A stretch of 64,000 nucleotides of DNA from Weimeria sp002480925 (GTDB taxonomy: Bacteria; Bacillota; Clostridia; Lachnospirales; Lachnospiraceae): contig NZ_JBQHVU010000003.1 in assembly GCF_052064335.1 (NCBI RefSeq), positions 1 to 64,000 on the forward strand, written 5' to 3'. Position 1 is the first letter of the stretch; each line of letters begins with the position of its first letter. The notes beneath the pieces were generated by a model that did no database searches, had not been told where the DNA came from, and worked only from the letters and a program-made list of their open reading frames with translations. Of this stretch, positions 24,408-33,119 are shown in pieces. The position numbers were made by a program, and so were the translations under genes.

Positions 24408-25154
24408 ATGCTTATAAAAAAGGATGGAAAAAACAGCATTACATGTAAGATATCCAGGGAAGAACTTGAGGCAAGAGGCATATCTAATATGGAAGATCTG
24501 ATCCATGATCAGGTCAGAGCCAGAAAGTTCTTGAATGAGATCCTTGTCGAAGCAGGTGAGACTGTAGACTTTAAGGCAGACAGCGGCTCTATGAGTGTGG
24601 CGCTGACAGGACTGCCAGACGGATCAGTCAGCATCACGATCAATAAGGACAAGCCTGAGAATGCGCTTGCCCAGTTGATGGCCAAGTGTAAGGACGCCCT
24701 CGGAGATGTCGATAAGGATAAGTCAGAGGATGACGAGAAGGATCCATACGATGGAGTTGTCGTGGATACTCTGGCACCAAGGTTTGACGGCCGGCAGAAT
24801 ATTTCCACGCTCGATCAGAAGGAGGCAACAGAGCTGCTTGAGAACCTTCCGGATGATAAGCCGGTCATGCTTCCGGTGATAGCGGTCATGGACGATCTGG
24901 AGAAGTGCATCGGACTCTGCAGGGAGCTTGCTCCCACCAATATGGATGCGCCGTCTGATCTCTATAAGTATGAGGGCAGATATTATCTGTCGATGAGGCT
25001 TACAGATACCAAGGAGACTCTTGCCAGCTCGGCGTTTTCTATAGTGGAGTTCTGTCAGGAGATAGTAAATCAGAAAAGAATGCTTTTATTCCTTTCTGAG
25101 CATGCAGAGGCAATTATAAGAGATAATGCGATACAGAAGCTGTCACAGCTATGA
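24408..25154 (+). CDS. mecA: MecA-family adaptor protein
   Basis: Adaptor that delivers substrates to ClpC/ClpP in Firmicutes. 248 residues, in two parts as in MecA: an N-terminal substrate-binding domain (CKISREELEARG, then DLIHDQVRARKF), an acidic linker at about 95-125 (DKDKSEDDEKD), and a C-terminal Clp-binding domain with LYKYEGRYYLSM and a final SEHAEAIIRD. Similarity is in pattern rather than high identity. AAAGGAGG precedes ATG 24408. An intrinsic terminator follows, so it is probably monocistronic. Confidence 0.82.
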   Translation: MLIKKDGKNSITCKISREELEARGISNMEDLIHDQVRARKFLNEILVEAGETVDFKADSGSMSVALTGLPDGSVSITINKDKPENALAQLMAKCKDALGDVDKDKSEDDEKDPYDGVVVDTLAPRFDGRQNISTLDQKEATELLENLPDDKPVMLPVIAVMDDLEKCIGLCRELAPTNMDAPSDLYKYEGRYYLSMRLTDTKETLASSAFSIVEFCQEIVNQKRMLLFLSEHAEAIIRDNAIQKLSQL

Positions 25155-25167
25155 GATCTGATCGGAT

Positions 25168-25193
25168 GAGACCGGGAAACCGGCCTCTTTTTT
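25168..25193 (+). terminator. Intrinsic terminator after mecA
   Basis: GAGACCGG (25168-25175) and CCGGCCTC (25180-25187) pair with one mismatch around loop GAAA, followed by TTTTTT. The leuB promoter begins two bases later. Confidence 0.88.
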
Positions 25194-25194
25194 G

Positions 25195-25223
25195 TTGAAA
25201 TTTTTTCCGGGATAAATTATAGT
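25195..25223 (+). promoter_or_regulatory. Promoter of leuB
   Basis: TTGAAA (25195-25200), 17 bases and TATAGT (25218-25223). TTGAAATTTTTTC at its start and ATTATAGTA at the -10 are shared with the ilvD promoter at 27072. Confidence 0.8.
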
Positions 25224-25257
25224 ATTTAGAAGAAATAAAAAGAAAGAAGGTAAACTG

Positions 25258-26352
25258 ATGAAATTCAATATCGGAGTGATCGCCGGTGATGGGATCGGAC
25301 CAGAGATCACAGATGCGGCATGGACTGTTCTTGAAAGGATAGGAGAAAGATACGGACATGAATTTAACCGTACAGATATCCTGATGGGAGGCTGCTCGAT
25401 CGATAAGACAGGCCAGCCGCTTACTGATGAGGCGATAGAAGCTGCAAGGGCACAGGATGCCGTGCTTATGGGAAGCATAGGAGGAAATACATCCACATCT
25501 CCATGGTATAAGCTGCCGCCAGACAAGAGACCGGAGGCAGGACTGTTAAGACTCAGGAAATCGCTCGGATTATTTGCCAACCTCCGTCCGGCATATCTCT
25601 ATCCGGAGCTGAAGGAGGCCTGTCCTCTTAAGGAGGCAACGGCAGATGCAGGATTTGATATGATAATAGTAAGGGAGCTGACAGGCGGTCTGTATTTCGG
25701 AAAGAGACATACCGAGTCGCTTAATGGAGTGATCCAGGCTACTGACACCCTTACCTATAATGAGGATGAGATCAGAAGGATAGCAAAAAAGGCATTTGAG
25801 ATAGCCAGAAAGAGAAGGAAAAAGGTTACCTCTGTCGACAAGGCCAATGTTCTTGATTCATCACGCCTGTGGAGAAAGGTAACCGAGGAGGTCTGGGCAG
25901 ATTATCCGGATGTTGAGCTTTCTCATATGCTGGTCGATAACTGCGCAATGCAGCTTGTCAGGGATCCGGGACAGTTCGACGTGATCCTCACAGAAAATAT
26001 GTTCGGAGATATCCTTTCGGATGAGGCAGCCATGATAACCGGCTCTCTCGGGATGCTCTCCTCAGCGTCACTTAACGAGACAAGGTTCGGGCTTTATGAG
26101 CCAAGCGGCGGATCAGCGCCTGATATAGCAGGAAAGGATATTGCAAATCCAATAGCCACGATCCTTTCGGCAGCAATGCTCCTCCGCTACAGCCTGGATC
26201 TCGATAAAGAAGCAGATGCTATAGAGAATGCAGTAAAGAAGGTCCTTTGTGATGGAATAAGGACCAGAGACATCCTTCCGCGCGAGGGAGAAGAAGCCGT
26301 AAAGACAGTCGGCTGCTCCCAGATGGGTGTCGAGATAGTAAAGCGGATATGA
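25258..26352 (+). CDS. leuB: 3-isopropylmalate dehydrogenase
   Basis: NAD-dependent oxidative decarboxylation of 3-isopropylmalate in leucine synthesis. 364 residues of the isocitrate/isopropylmalate dehydrogenase family. Motifs: GDGIGPEI at the N terminus, LRKSLGLFANLRPA, VRELTGGLYFG, DKANVLDSSRLW, LTENMFGDILSDEAA and GSAPDIAGKDIANP. No leuA, leuC or leuD is adjacent, so leucine genes are dispersed. It ends immediately before the stop of the convergent rhomboid gene. Confidence 0.96.
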   Translation: MKFNIGVIAGDGIGPEITDAAWTVLERIGERYGHEFNRTDILMGGCSIDKTGQPLTDEAIEAARAQDAVLMGSIGGNTSTSPWYKLPPDKRPEAGLLRLRKSLGLFANLRPAYLYPELKEACPLKEATADAGFDMIIVRELTGGLYFGKRHTESLNGVIQATDTLTYNEDEIRRIAKKAFEIARKRRKKVTSVDKANVLDSSRLWRKVTEEVWADYPDVELSHMLVDNCAMQLVRDPGQFDVILTENMFGDILSDEAAMITGSLGMLSSASLNETRFGLYEPSGGSAPDIAGKDIANPIATILSAAMLLRYSLDLDKEADAIENAVKKVLCDGIRTRDILPREGEEAVKTVGCSQMGVEIVKRI

Positions 26353-26958
26353 TCATAAAAGCTCCATCAGGAGCACCATGACAAATCCAGTCACGAAGCC
26401 TCCGATATGAGCGCTAAGGCTTATGCCAGAGCTTATAAAGCCGGGAAGGATCGAGAAGAAAATGCCGGCCAGAACGTTTTTTAAGGGAAAGATCCTTCTG
26501 GTCTCAGGCTTTATAGCAAAGATCACGAAGGCGGCCATGATCCCGAATATTGCACCGCTTGCGCCGGCTGACAGGGCGTATTTTCCAGAGCCAAGCTCGA
26601 GGATCATCGTGAGCACATTCCCTCCAAGGCCGGAAAGCAGATATAGAATGAGGAAGCGGAGATGCCCGTAGTATTGCTCTACTATCCGGCCCAGGATGAA
26701 AAGGGATAGCATGTTGTTTGCAATATGACTGATGCCGAAATGGACAAACATGGAGGTGAAAAGCCTCCACCATTGTCCCTGCATTATCAGTGGAGTAAAT
26801 GAAGCGCCGAATGTCAGCGCAATGCTGTTTACAGTGCTTCCTCCGCACATTTCCTCGGCAAGATAGATGATGATGTTTATAGTGATAAGAAGAACAGTGA
26901 TAAAATATCCATGATGTATGGCCTGTCTTCTGCCTGGCCTTGTATTTGTATCTGACAT
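26353..26958 (-). CDS. Rhomboid-family intramembrane serine protease
   Basis: 201 residues with about six hydrophobic segments. The active site is present: nucleophile Ser in GASGAIFG and His in SAHIGGF; HFGISHIANN and the WWRLFTSMFVH loop are also typical. It cleaves transmembrane substrates within the membrane. Substrates are unknown. AAGGAGA precedes its ATG on the minus strand. The gene is convergent and abutting with leuB with no gap, so transcripts must overlap or terminate inside coding sequence. Confidence 0.93.
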   Translation of the reverse strand: MSDTNTRPGRRQAIHHGYFITVLLITINIIIYLAEEMCGGSTVNSIALTFGASFTPLIMQGQWWRLFTSMFVHFGISHIANNMLSLFILGRIVEQYYGHLRFLILYLLSGLGGNVLTMILELGSGKYALSAGASGAIFGIMAAFVIFAIKPETRRIFPLKNVLAGIFFSILPGFISSGISLSAHIGGFVTGFVMVLLMELL

Positions 26959-27071
26959 TATACAAATCTCCTTTTTCTTTTAACTATATACCATTTTTAC
27001 AATCAAATACACAAACAAAGAGCTCCTGATGTCGGTTTATATATAGCTGATGAAATAATTTCAGTATGGGC

Positions 27072-27100
27072 TTGAAATTTTTTCACAAATGCATTATAGT
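27072..27100 (+). promoter_or_regulatory. Promoter of ilvD-ilvB
   Basis: TTGAAA (27072-27077), 17 bases and TATAGT (27095-27100). It shares TTGAAATTTTTTC and ATTATAGTA with the leuB promoter, which suggests common control of branched-chain amino acid genes. Confidence 0.82.
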
Positions 27101-27120
27101 AGTCCCTATGCAGCATATAC

Positions 27121-27145
27121 AGGGACTTATTTTTTGTCCCTTTTT
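27121..27145 (+). promoter_or_regulatory. Short hairpin with T-run in the ilvD leader
   Basis: AGGGAC (27121-27126) pairs with GTCCCT (27136-27141), followed by TTTT. It starts about 14 bases after the predicted transcript start. It could be a weak early terminator or an mRNA stability hairpin. I see no leader peptide or T-box. Confidence 0.4.
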
Positions 27146-27189
27146 ATAATAGCAGCAGGAATTAGATTATATTTAGAAAGGAAATGCTT

Positions 27190-28857
27190 ATGCGTAGTGA
27201 CAACATGAAATGCGGTATGCAGCAGGCTCCGGCCAGGAGTCTTCTGAATGCACTTGGATTTACCAGAGAAGAGATGGAAAAGCCATTAGTCGGGATCGTA
27301 AGCTCATACAATGAGATAGTTCCTGGACATATGAACATTGACAAGATCACAGAGGCAGTGAAGATGGGAGTTGCTGAGGCAGGCGGAACACCTGTTGTTT
27401 TCCCGGCAATAGCTGTCTGCGATGGAATAGCCATGGGACATATAGGAATGAAGTATTCCCTTGTGACACGTGATCTGATAGCCGATTCTACAGAGTGTAT
27501 GGCGCTTGCCCATCAGTTTGATGCACTTGTGATGATCCCGAACTGTGATAAGAATGTTCCGGGACTTCTGATGGCTGCGGCAAGGATCAATGTACCTACA
27601 GTGTTTGTTTCCGGAGGCCCTATGCTGGCCGGACATGTAAACGGCAGGAAGAGATCTCTTTCTTCCATGTTTGAGGCAGTCGGAGCCAATGCAGCAGGGA
27701 AGATGACTGAGGATGAGGTCAGGAACTATGAGGAAAATGTCTGCCCTACCTGCGGCAGCTGCTCAGGTATGTACACAGCCAATTCCATGAACTGCCTGAC
27801 AGAGGCCATCGGAATGGGACTTCGTGGGAACGGCACTATACCGGCAGTCTACTCTGCAAGGCTTCGTCTGGCAAAGCAGGCCGGATATGCAGTTATGGAC
27901 ATGCTTGAGAAGAATATCCGTCCGCGTGATATCATGACAAAGGAGTCCATAATCAATGCCCTTACTGTAGATATGGCATTAGGATGCTCCACGAACACCA
28001 TGCTCCATCTTCCGGCAATAGCCCATGAGATCGGCTTTGATTTCGATATCAGCTTTGCTAACCCTATCTCAGAGAGGACACCGAATCTCTGCCACTTAGC
28101 GCCTGCAGGTCCGACCTATATCGAGGATCTGAATGAGGCGGGAGGTGTATATGCAGTTATGAAGGAGCTCGGCGACGCAGGCCTTTTAAACCTCGACTGT
28201 ATGACAGTCACAGGAAAGACTATCGGAGAAAATATAAAGAACGCAGTAAACAGGAATCCTGAAGTCATAAGACCGATCGATAATCCGTATATGAAGAATG
28301 GCGGACTTGCCGTATTAAAGGGAAATCTCGCACCGGACGGCTCTGTGGTAAAGAGATCTGCAGTAGCACCTGAGATGATGGTGCATACAGGCCCTGCGAG
28401 GGTATTTGACTGTGAGGAGGATGCTATAAGCGCTATAAAGGGCGGAAAGATAGTGGCCGGAGACGTAGTCGTGATCAGATATGAGGGACCTAAGGGCGGC
28501 CCTGGAATGAGAGAGATGCTTAATCCTACATCGGCCATTGCCGGAATGGGGCTCGGCTCATCAGTTGCACTTATTACAGACGGCCGTTTCTCAGGAGCAA
28601 GCCGCGGAGCCTCAATAGGACATGTATCACCAGAGGCGGCAGTAGGCGGGCCTATTGCGCTTGTTGAGGAAGGAGATATGATCACTATCGATATTCCTTC
28701 CATGACGATCACGCTGGAGGTAGCTGATGATGAGCTTGCCCGCCGTAAGGCAGCATGGAAGCCTCGTGAGCCAAAGGTTACAAGCGGCTATCTTCGCAGA
28801 TATCAGGCACTCGTGACCTCGGGTAACCGTGGAGCCATCCTTGAGCTCCCCAGATAA
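27190..28857 (+). CDS. ilvD: Dihydroxy-acid dehydratase
   Basis: Iron-sulfur dehydratase making 2-keto acids in valine and isoleucine synthesis. 555 residues. Cluster and substrate motifs: PNCDKNVPG, CPTCGSCSGMYTANSMNCL, LGGCST-type region (MALGCSTNT) and TDGRFSGASRG. ATG 27190 is chosen because AAAGGAA (27177-27183) is at proper spacing; ATG 27184 would sit against that site. ilvB follows after 73 bases, probably in one operon. Confidence 0.96.
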   Translation: MRSDNMKCGMQQAPARSLLNALGFTREEMEKPLVGIVSSYNEIVPGHMNIDKITEAVKMGVAEAGGTPVVFPAIAVCDGIAMGHIGMKYSLVTRDLIADSTECMALAHQFDALVMIPNCDKNVPGLLMAAARINVPTVFVSGGPMLAGHVNGRKRSLSSMFEAVGANAAGKMTEDEVRNYEENVCPTCGSCSGMYTANSMNCLTEAIGMGLRGNGTIPAVYSARLRLAKQAGYAVMDMLEKNIRPRDIMTKESIINALTVDMALGCSTNTMLHLPAIAHEIGFDFDISFANPISERTPNLCHLAPAGPTYIEDLNEAGGVYAVMKELGDAGLLNLDCMTVTGKTIGENIKNAVNRNPEVIRPIDNPYMKNGGLAVLKGNLAPDGSVVKRSAVAPEMMVHTGPARVFDCEEDAISAIKGGKIVAGDVVVIRYEGPKGGPGMREMLNPTSAIAGMGLGSSVALITDGRFSGASRGASIGHVSPEAAVGGPIALVEEGDMITIDIPSMTITLEVADDELARRKAAWKPREPKVTSGYLRRYQALVTSGNRGAILELPR

Positions 28858-28930
28858 AGCTACTCTTGGAAATTCATAGAGAAGAAGGCGGTAAATATAG
28901 GGATACCAGTTTTACCGGAGGAAAGGATAA

Positions 28931-30601
28931 ATGGAACTTACAGGTGCACAGATAGTAATAGAATGTCTTGTAGAGCAGGGTGTGGATACGGTATTCGGAT
29001 ATCCCGGCGGAGCCATTCTGAATGTGTATGATGAATTATATAAGAATAAAGACAGGATTCGCCATATACTTACAAGCCATGAGCAGGGAGCCTCGCATGC
29101 TGCAGACGGATATGCGAGGAGTACAGGCAAGGTAGGAGTATGTATGGCTACCTCAGGGCCGGGAGCTACCAACCTTGTGACAGGTATAGCTACAGCCTAT
29201 ATGGATTCAGTCCCGATCGTTGCGATCACCTGTAATGTCGCAGTACCGCTTCTGGGAAAGGATTCCTTCCAGGAGGTCGATATAGCCGGGGTCACTATGC
29301 CGGTGACCAAGCATAATTTCATTGTAAAGGATGTAAGGGACCTGGCTCCTACGATAAGGAGAGCCTTCAGGATAGCAAAATCCGGAAGGCCTGGTCCGGT
29401 CCTTATAGATATTCCTAAGGATGTCACAGGAAACAGGACAGAATATGAGGCAGCAGTACCTGAGGTAATAGAGAGAAAGACGGCTGACATAAGGGAGTCG
29501 GATATAGATGAGGCTGTCTCAATGATAAAGAAAGCGACAAAGCCTTATATCTTTGTAGGTGGCGGAGCTGTTATTTCACGGGCAGCGGATGAGGTAAGGG
29601 AGTTTGCTGATCTGATAGACGCTCCTGTCTGTGACTCTCTTATGGGAAAGGGCGCCTATCCCGGAAGTGGCAGCAGATACACAGGAATGCTGGGAATGCA
29701 CGGTACAAAGGCATCAAACCTGGGAGTTTCCTCCTGTGACCTCCTTATTGCCATAGGTACACGTTTCTCAGACAGGGTGCTTGGCAATCCAAAGACCTTT
29801 GCCTCGAATGCAAAGGTCCTTCAGATCGATGTGGATCCGGCTGAGATCAATAAAAATATTATTGCCGACGCCCAGATCATTGGAGATGTAAGAGAGGCCT
29901 TAAGGCAGCTGATACCTAAGCTTGACAAACAGGATCATCATCACTGGATGGACCATATGGCTGATCTATGCAGGAAGTTCCCGCTGGAGGTTCCAAAGCA
30001 GGGACTTACAGGTCCATATGCAGTAAGAAAGATCTACGAGGAAACAAAGGGCAATGCTATCATCTCGACCGAAGTCGGTCAGCATCAGATGTGGGCAGCC
30101 CAGTATTATCTTTACGACAGACCGGGACAGCTACTGACATCCGGAGGCTTAGGTACAATGGGCTACGGACTTGGCGCCTCGATCGGAGCTGCCATAGGCA
30201 ATCCAGGCTGTAAGGTCATAAATATAGCCGGAGACGGATGCTTCAGAATGAATATGAATGAGATAGCCACAGCGGTAAGGAACAAGCTTCCTATCGTAGA
30301 GGTGATAATGAACAATCATGTGCTCGGCATGGTGCGTCAGTGGCAGGACCTCTTCTATGGCAAGCGTTATTCCAATACCATACTGGATGATGGAGTGGAT
30401 TATGTGAAGCTTGCAGAGGCAATGGGAGCAAAGGGATTACGCGCGACAAGCCAGAAGGAATTCGATTCCGCTATAAGGACCGCAATGGATGAGGATACGC
30501 CGGTCGTCATTGATGCGATAATAGGAAGCGATGACAAGGTATGGCCTATGGTCGCACCGGGTAAGCCGATAGCCGAATGCTTTGATCAGTCTGATCTCTG
30601 A
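28931..30601 (+). CDS. ilvB: Acetolactate synthase large subunit
   Basis: Thiamine-diphosphate and FAD enzyme condensing pyruvate to acetolactate (or with 2-ketobutyrate to acetohydroxybutyrate). 556 residues. Catalytic Glu51 in SHEQGASHAADG, RXGRPGPV-type segment SGRPGPVLIDIPKD, and the ThDP motif GDGCFRMN to MNNH. GGAGG precedes ATG 28931. The regulatory subunit gene ilvN, often next to ilvB, is not present downstream or anywhere in the window. ilvB could also serve catabolic acetolactate formation, but its pairing with ilvD favours biosynthesis. Confidence 0.93.
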   Translation: MELTGAQIVIECLVEQGVDTVFGYPGGAILNVYDELYKNKDRIRHILTSHEQGASHAADGYARSTGKVGVCMATSGPGATNLVTGIATAYMDSVPIVAITCNVAVPLLGKDSFQEVDIAGVTMPVTKHNFIVKDVRDLAPTIRRAFRIAKSGRPGPVLIDIPKDVTGNRTEYEAAVPEVIERKTADIRESDIDEAVSMIKKATKPYIFVGGGAVISRAADEVREFADLIDAPVCDSLMGKGAYPGSGSRYTGMLGMHGTKASNLGVSSCDLLIAIGTRFSDRVLGNPKTFASNAKVLQIDVDPAEINKNIIADAQIIGDVREALRQLIPKLDKQDHHHWMDHMADLCRKFPLEVPKQGLTGPYAVRKIYEETKGNAIISTEVGQHQMWAAQYYLYDRPGQLLTSGGLGTMGYGLGASIGAAIGNPGCKVINIAGDGCFRMNMNEIATAVRNKLPIVEVIMNNHVLGMVRQWQDLFYGKRYSNTILDDGVDYVKLAEAMGAKGLRATSQKEFDSAIRTAMDEDTPVVIDAIIGSDDKVWPMVAPGKPIAECFDQSDL

Positions 30602-30628
30602 AAAAGGTATGGTATATAAGTCTTTTTC

Positions 30629-30657
30629 TTGATTATAGTAAGCAAAAGTGATATATT
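30629..30657 (+). promoter_or_regulatory. Promoter of serC
   Basis: TTGATT (30629-30634), 17 bases and TATATT (30652-30657), 37 bases before the serC ATG. Confidence 0.75.
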
Positions 30658-30693
30658 GTTTACGAATATTTATGCATACAGGAGGATTACGTA

Positions 30694-31782
30694 ATGTCTA
30701 GAGTTTATAACTTTTCCGCTGGACCGGCAGTGCTGCCGGAGGAGGTTTTGAAGGAGGCACAGGCCGATCTGCTTGATTACAAGGGCTGCGGTATGTCAGT
30801 AATGGAGATGTCGCATCGATCCCAGATGTTTGACGACATAATCAAGTCAGCAGAAAAGGATATCAGGACATTACTTAATATCCCTGATAATTATAAGGTC
30901 CTTTTCCTTCAGGGCGGAGCATATCAGCAGTTTGCAGCCATTCCTATGAATATGATGAACAAGCATCATAAGGCTGGATATGTGCTTACAGGTCAGTGGG
31001 CTACAAAGGCCTGGAAGGAAGCGAAGATCTATGGTGATGCAGTAGCCCTTGCTTCATCAGAGGACAAGACATATTCCTATATTCCTGACTGTTCAGATCT
31101 TCCTATCACGGATGATATGGATTATGTCTATATCTGCCAGAACAACACTATTTACGGAACAGAATACTGGGAGCTTCCGAATACAAAGGGCGTAGATCTG
31201 GTCGCTGATGTTTCCAGCTGCTTCCTTTCAAAGCCAATGGATGTAAGCAAGTACGCTGTAATGTACGGCGGTGTCCAGAAGAACGTAGGACCTGCAGGTC
31301 TCGTGATCGATATCATAAGAGAAGATCTGATCACTGATGATGTTTATCCTGGCACTCCAACTATGCTCAAGTGGAAGACCCAGGCTGACAAGGATTCCCT
31401 CTTTAACACTCCTAACTGCTGGGCAATCTATATGTGCGGTCTTGTATTCAAGTGGCTCTTAAGGAACGGCGGACTTGCCGAGATGGAGAAGAGAAATGCC
31501 GAGAAGGCTGCTATCCTTTATGATTTCCTTGATCAGAGCAAGCTCTTCAAGGGAACTGTCGAGAAGAAGGACAGATCAGTCATGAATGTTCCATTTGTCA
31601 CAGGGGACAAGGATCTCGATGCCAGGTTCGTAGCAGAGGCCAAGGCAGCAGGCCTTGAGAATATCAAGGGCCACCGTACAGTAGGTGGGATGAGAGCTTC
31701 GATCTATAACGCAATGCCAAAGGCAGGCGTAGAGAAACTTGTGGAGTTTATGGGAGATTTTGAGAAGAAGAATTTGAGGTGA
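30694..31782 (+). CDS. serC: Phosphoserine aminotransferase
   Basis: PLP enzyme converting 3-phosphohydroxypyruvate to phosphoserine. 362 residues, class V aminotransferase. Motifs: NFSAGPAVLPE at the N terminus, MEMSHRS, LFLQGGA, and SSCFLSKPMD containing the PLP lysine. AGGAGG lies 7 to 8 bases before the ATG. The stop codon TGA is formed inside the first heptads of a hairpin repeat (AGGTGAGAGG). serA follows after that element. Confidence 0.96.
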   Translation: MSRVYNFSAGPAVLPEEVLKEAQADLLDYKGCGMSVMEMSHRSQMFDDIIKSAEKDIRTLLNIPDNYKVLFLQGGAYQQFAAIPMNMMNKHHKAGYVLTGQWATKAWKEAKIYGDAVALASSEDKTYSYIPDCSDLPITDDMDYVYICQNNTIYGTEYWELPNTKGVDLVADVSSCFLSKPMDVSKYAVMYGGVQKNVGPAGLVIDIIREDLITDDVYPGTPTMLKWKTQADKDSLFNTPNCWAIYMCGLVFKWLLRNGGLAEMEKRNAEKAAILYDFLDQSKLFKGTVEKKDRSVMNVPFVTGDKDLDARFVAEAKAAGLENIKGHRTVGGMRASIYNAMPKAGVEKLVEFMGDFEKKNLR

Positions 31783-31862
31783 GAGGGGAGAGGTCAGAGG
31801 TGAGAGGTCAGAGGATATGGACTTAAGATTCCACACCTCAAACCTCACACCTCACACCTACA
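31776..31862. repeat. Heptad-repeat hairpin, serC to serA
   Basis: The left arm (31776-31814) reads GAGGTGA, GAGGGGA, GAGGTCA, GAGGTGA, GAGGTCA, GAGG. The right arm (about 31831-31861) is ACACCTC-type heptads whose complement is GAGGTGT, GAGGTTT, GAGGTGT. Each heptad gives six pairs and one A-A mismatch. The first heptad supplies the serC stop codon. Confidence 0.9.
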
Positions 31863-31884
31863 ACAGAAAGGAAACCAAAGTACT

Positions 31885-33048
31885 ATGTTTCGCTATCACA
31901 CACTTAACGCCATTTCCCCTAAGGGACTGGTGAAGTTTTCAAATAATTACGAGCAGACAGATGAGGCCGATGATGCTGACGCTTTTATAGTAAGAAGCGC
32001 CAAGCTCCACGATATGGAGTTTTCTGATAAGCTCTGCTGCATAGCAAGAGCAGGAGCAGGCGTCAATAATATCCCTCTTGATAAATGCGCAGATCAGGGT
32101 ATCGTCGTTTTCAATACACCTGGAGCAAATGCAAATGCAGTCAAGGAGCTGGTATTCGCAGGAATGCTTCTTGCAAGCCGCGATATCATCGGTTCTGTAA
32201 ACTGGGTTCTGGAGAATAAGGATGACCCGGACATTTCCAAGTCAATGGAAAAGGCAAAGAAGAATTTCGCAGGGAATGAGCTCGCAGGCAAGAAGCTCGG
32301 AGTAATCGGACTCGGAGCTATAGGACAGCAGGTCGCAAACGCAGCCACCCATCTGGGAATGGAGGTTTACGGCTATGATCCTTATATCTCGGTAAATGCA
32401 GCCTGGAACCTGTCCAGAAATGTCGAGCATATAGGAAATGTCGATGATATATACAAAGACTGTGATTTCATTACAGTTCATGTGCCTCTTCTTGATTCGA
32501 CAAAGGGCATGATCGATGCCCAAGCAGTGGACAAGATGAAGAAGGGTGTAGTCATCCTGAACTTCGCAAGGGATCTTCTGGTTGATGAGAAGGCAGTTCT
32601 TGATGGTATCAAGACAGGTAAGATAAAGCATTATGTGACAGATTTTCCTAATCCGGTTACAGCCGGAAAGCCGGGAGTTATCGCAACCTCACACCTGGGA
32701 GCATCTACTGCAGAGGCGGAGGAAAACTGTGCTATGATGGCCGTTGATGAGATAATGGATTATCTCGAGAATGGAAACGTCACACATTCAGTCAACTTCC
32801 CTGACTGCTCTATGGGCGTCTGCCAGGCAAAGGGAAGACTTGCTATCCTTCATCACAACAAGAGCGGTCTTATAGCCAAGTATACGACAATTCTAGGCGA
32901 TGCAGCGATAAATGTATCAGACATGACCAATAAGAGTCGTGGAGACTATGCATACTCACTTATAGACGTTGATTCTGAGGTTACTTCAGATGTTATTGAC
33001 AAGCTCAGCTCAATACCTGATGTGATTCGTGTGAGAGTAGTTAAATAA
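31885..33048 (+). CDS. serA: D-3-phosphoglycerate dehydrogenase
   Basis: First step of serine synthesis, NAD-dependent oxidation of 3-phosphoglycerate. 387 residues: substrate and Rossmann domains (ARAGAGVNNIP, GLGAIGQQVANAA, catalytic His in ATSHLGASTAEAE) and a C-terminal ACT domain (about 315-387) typical of serine-feedback-sensitive forms. It is probably cotranscribed with serC through the heptad hairpin. A terminator follows 20 bases after the stop. Confidence 0.96.
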   Translation: MFRYHTLNAISPKGLVKFSNNYEQTDEADDADAFIVRSAKLHDMEFSDKLCCIARAGAGVNNIPLDKCADQGIVVFNTPGANANAVKELVFAGMLLASRDIIGSVNWVLENKDDPDISKSMEKAKKNFAGNELAGKKLGVIGLGAIGQQVANAATHLGMEVYGYDPYISVNAAWNLSRNVEHIGNVDDIYKDCDFITVHVPLLDSTKGMIDAQAVDKMKKGVVILNFARDLLVDEKAVLDGIKTGKIKHYVTDFPNPVTAGKPGVIATSHLGASTAEAEENCAMMAVDEIMDYLENGNVTHSVNFPDCSMGVCQAKGRLAILHHNKSGLIAKYTTILGDAAINVSDMTNKSRGDYAYSLIDVDSEVTSDVIDKLSSIPDVIRVRVVK

Positions 33049-33068
33049 GTTTAATTATAAAAGACTAG

Positions 33069-33102
33069 ACGCAGACAGGCATAAGGTCTGTCTGCGTTTT
33101 TT
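33069..33102 (+). terminator. Intrinsic terminator after serA
   Basis: Perfect 10-bp stem ACGCAGACAG / CTGTCTGCGT around loop GCATAAGGT, then a T-run. It lies between serA and the DUF1015 gene, so expression of the latter depends on read-through or a promoter I cannot see. Confidence 0.9.
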
Positions 33103-33119
33103 ACAGAAAGGAGTTTTTG

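Noticed and set aside
27102..27145. Three-segment attenuator before ilvD
   Set aside because: GTCCCT-AGGGAC-GTCCCT would allow alternative pairing, but the first segment lies at or before the predicted transcript start, so only the second hairpin can be in the RNA.
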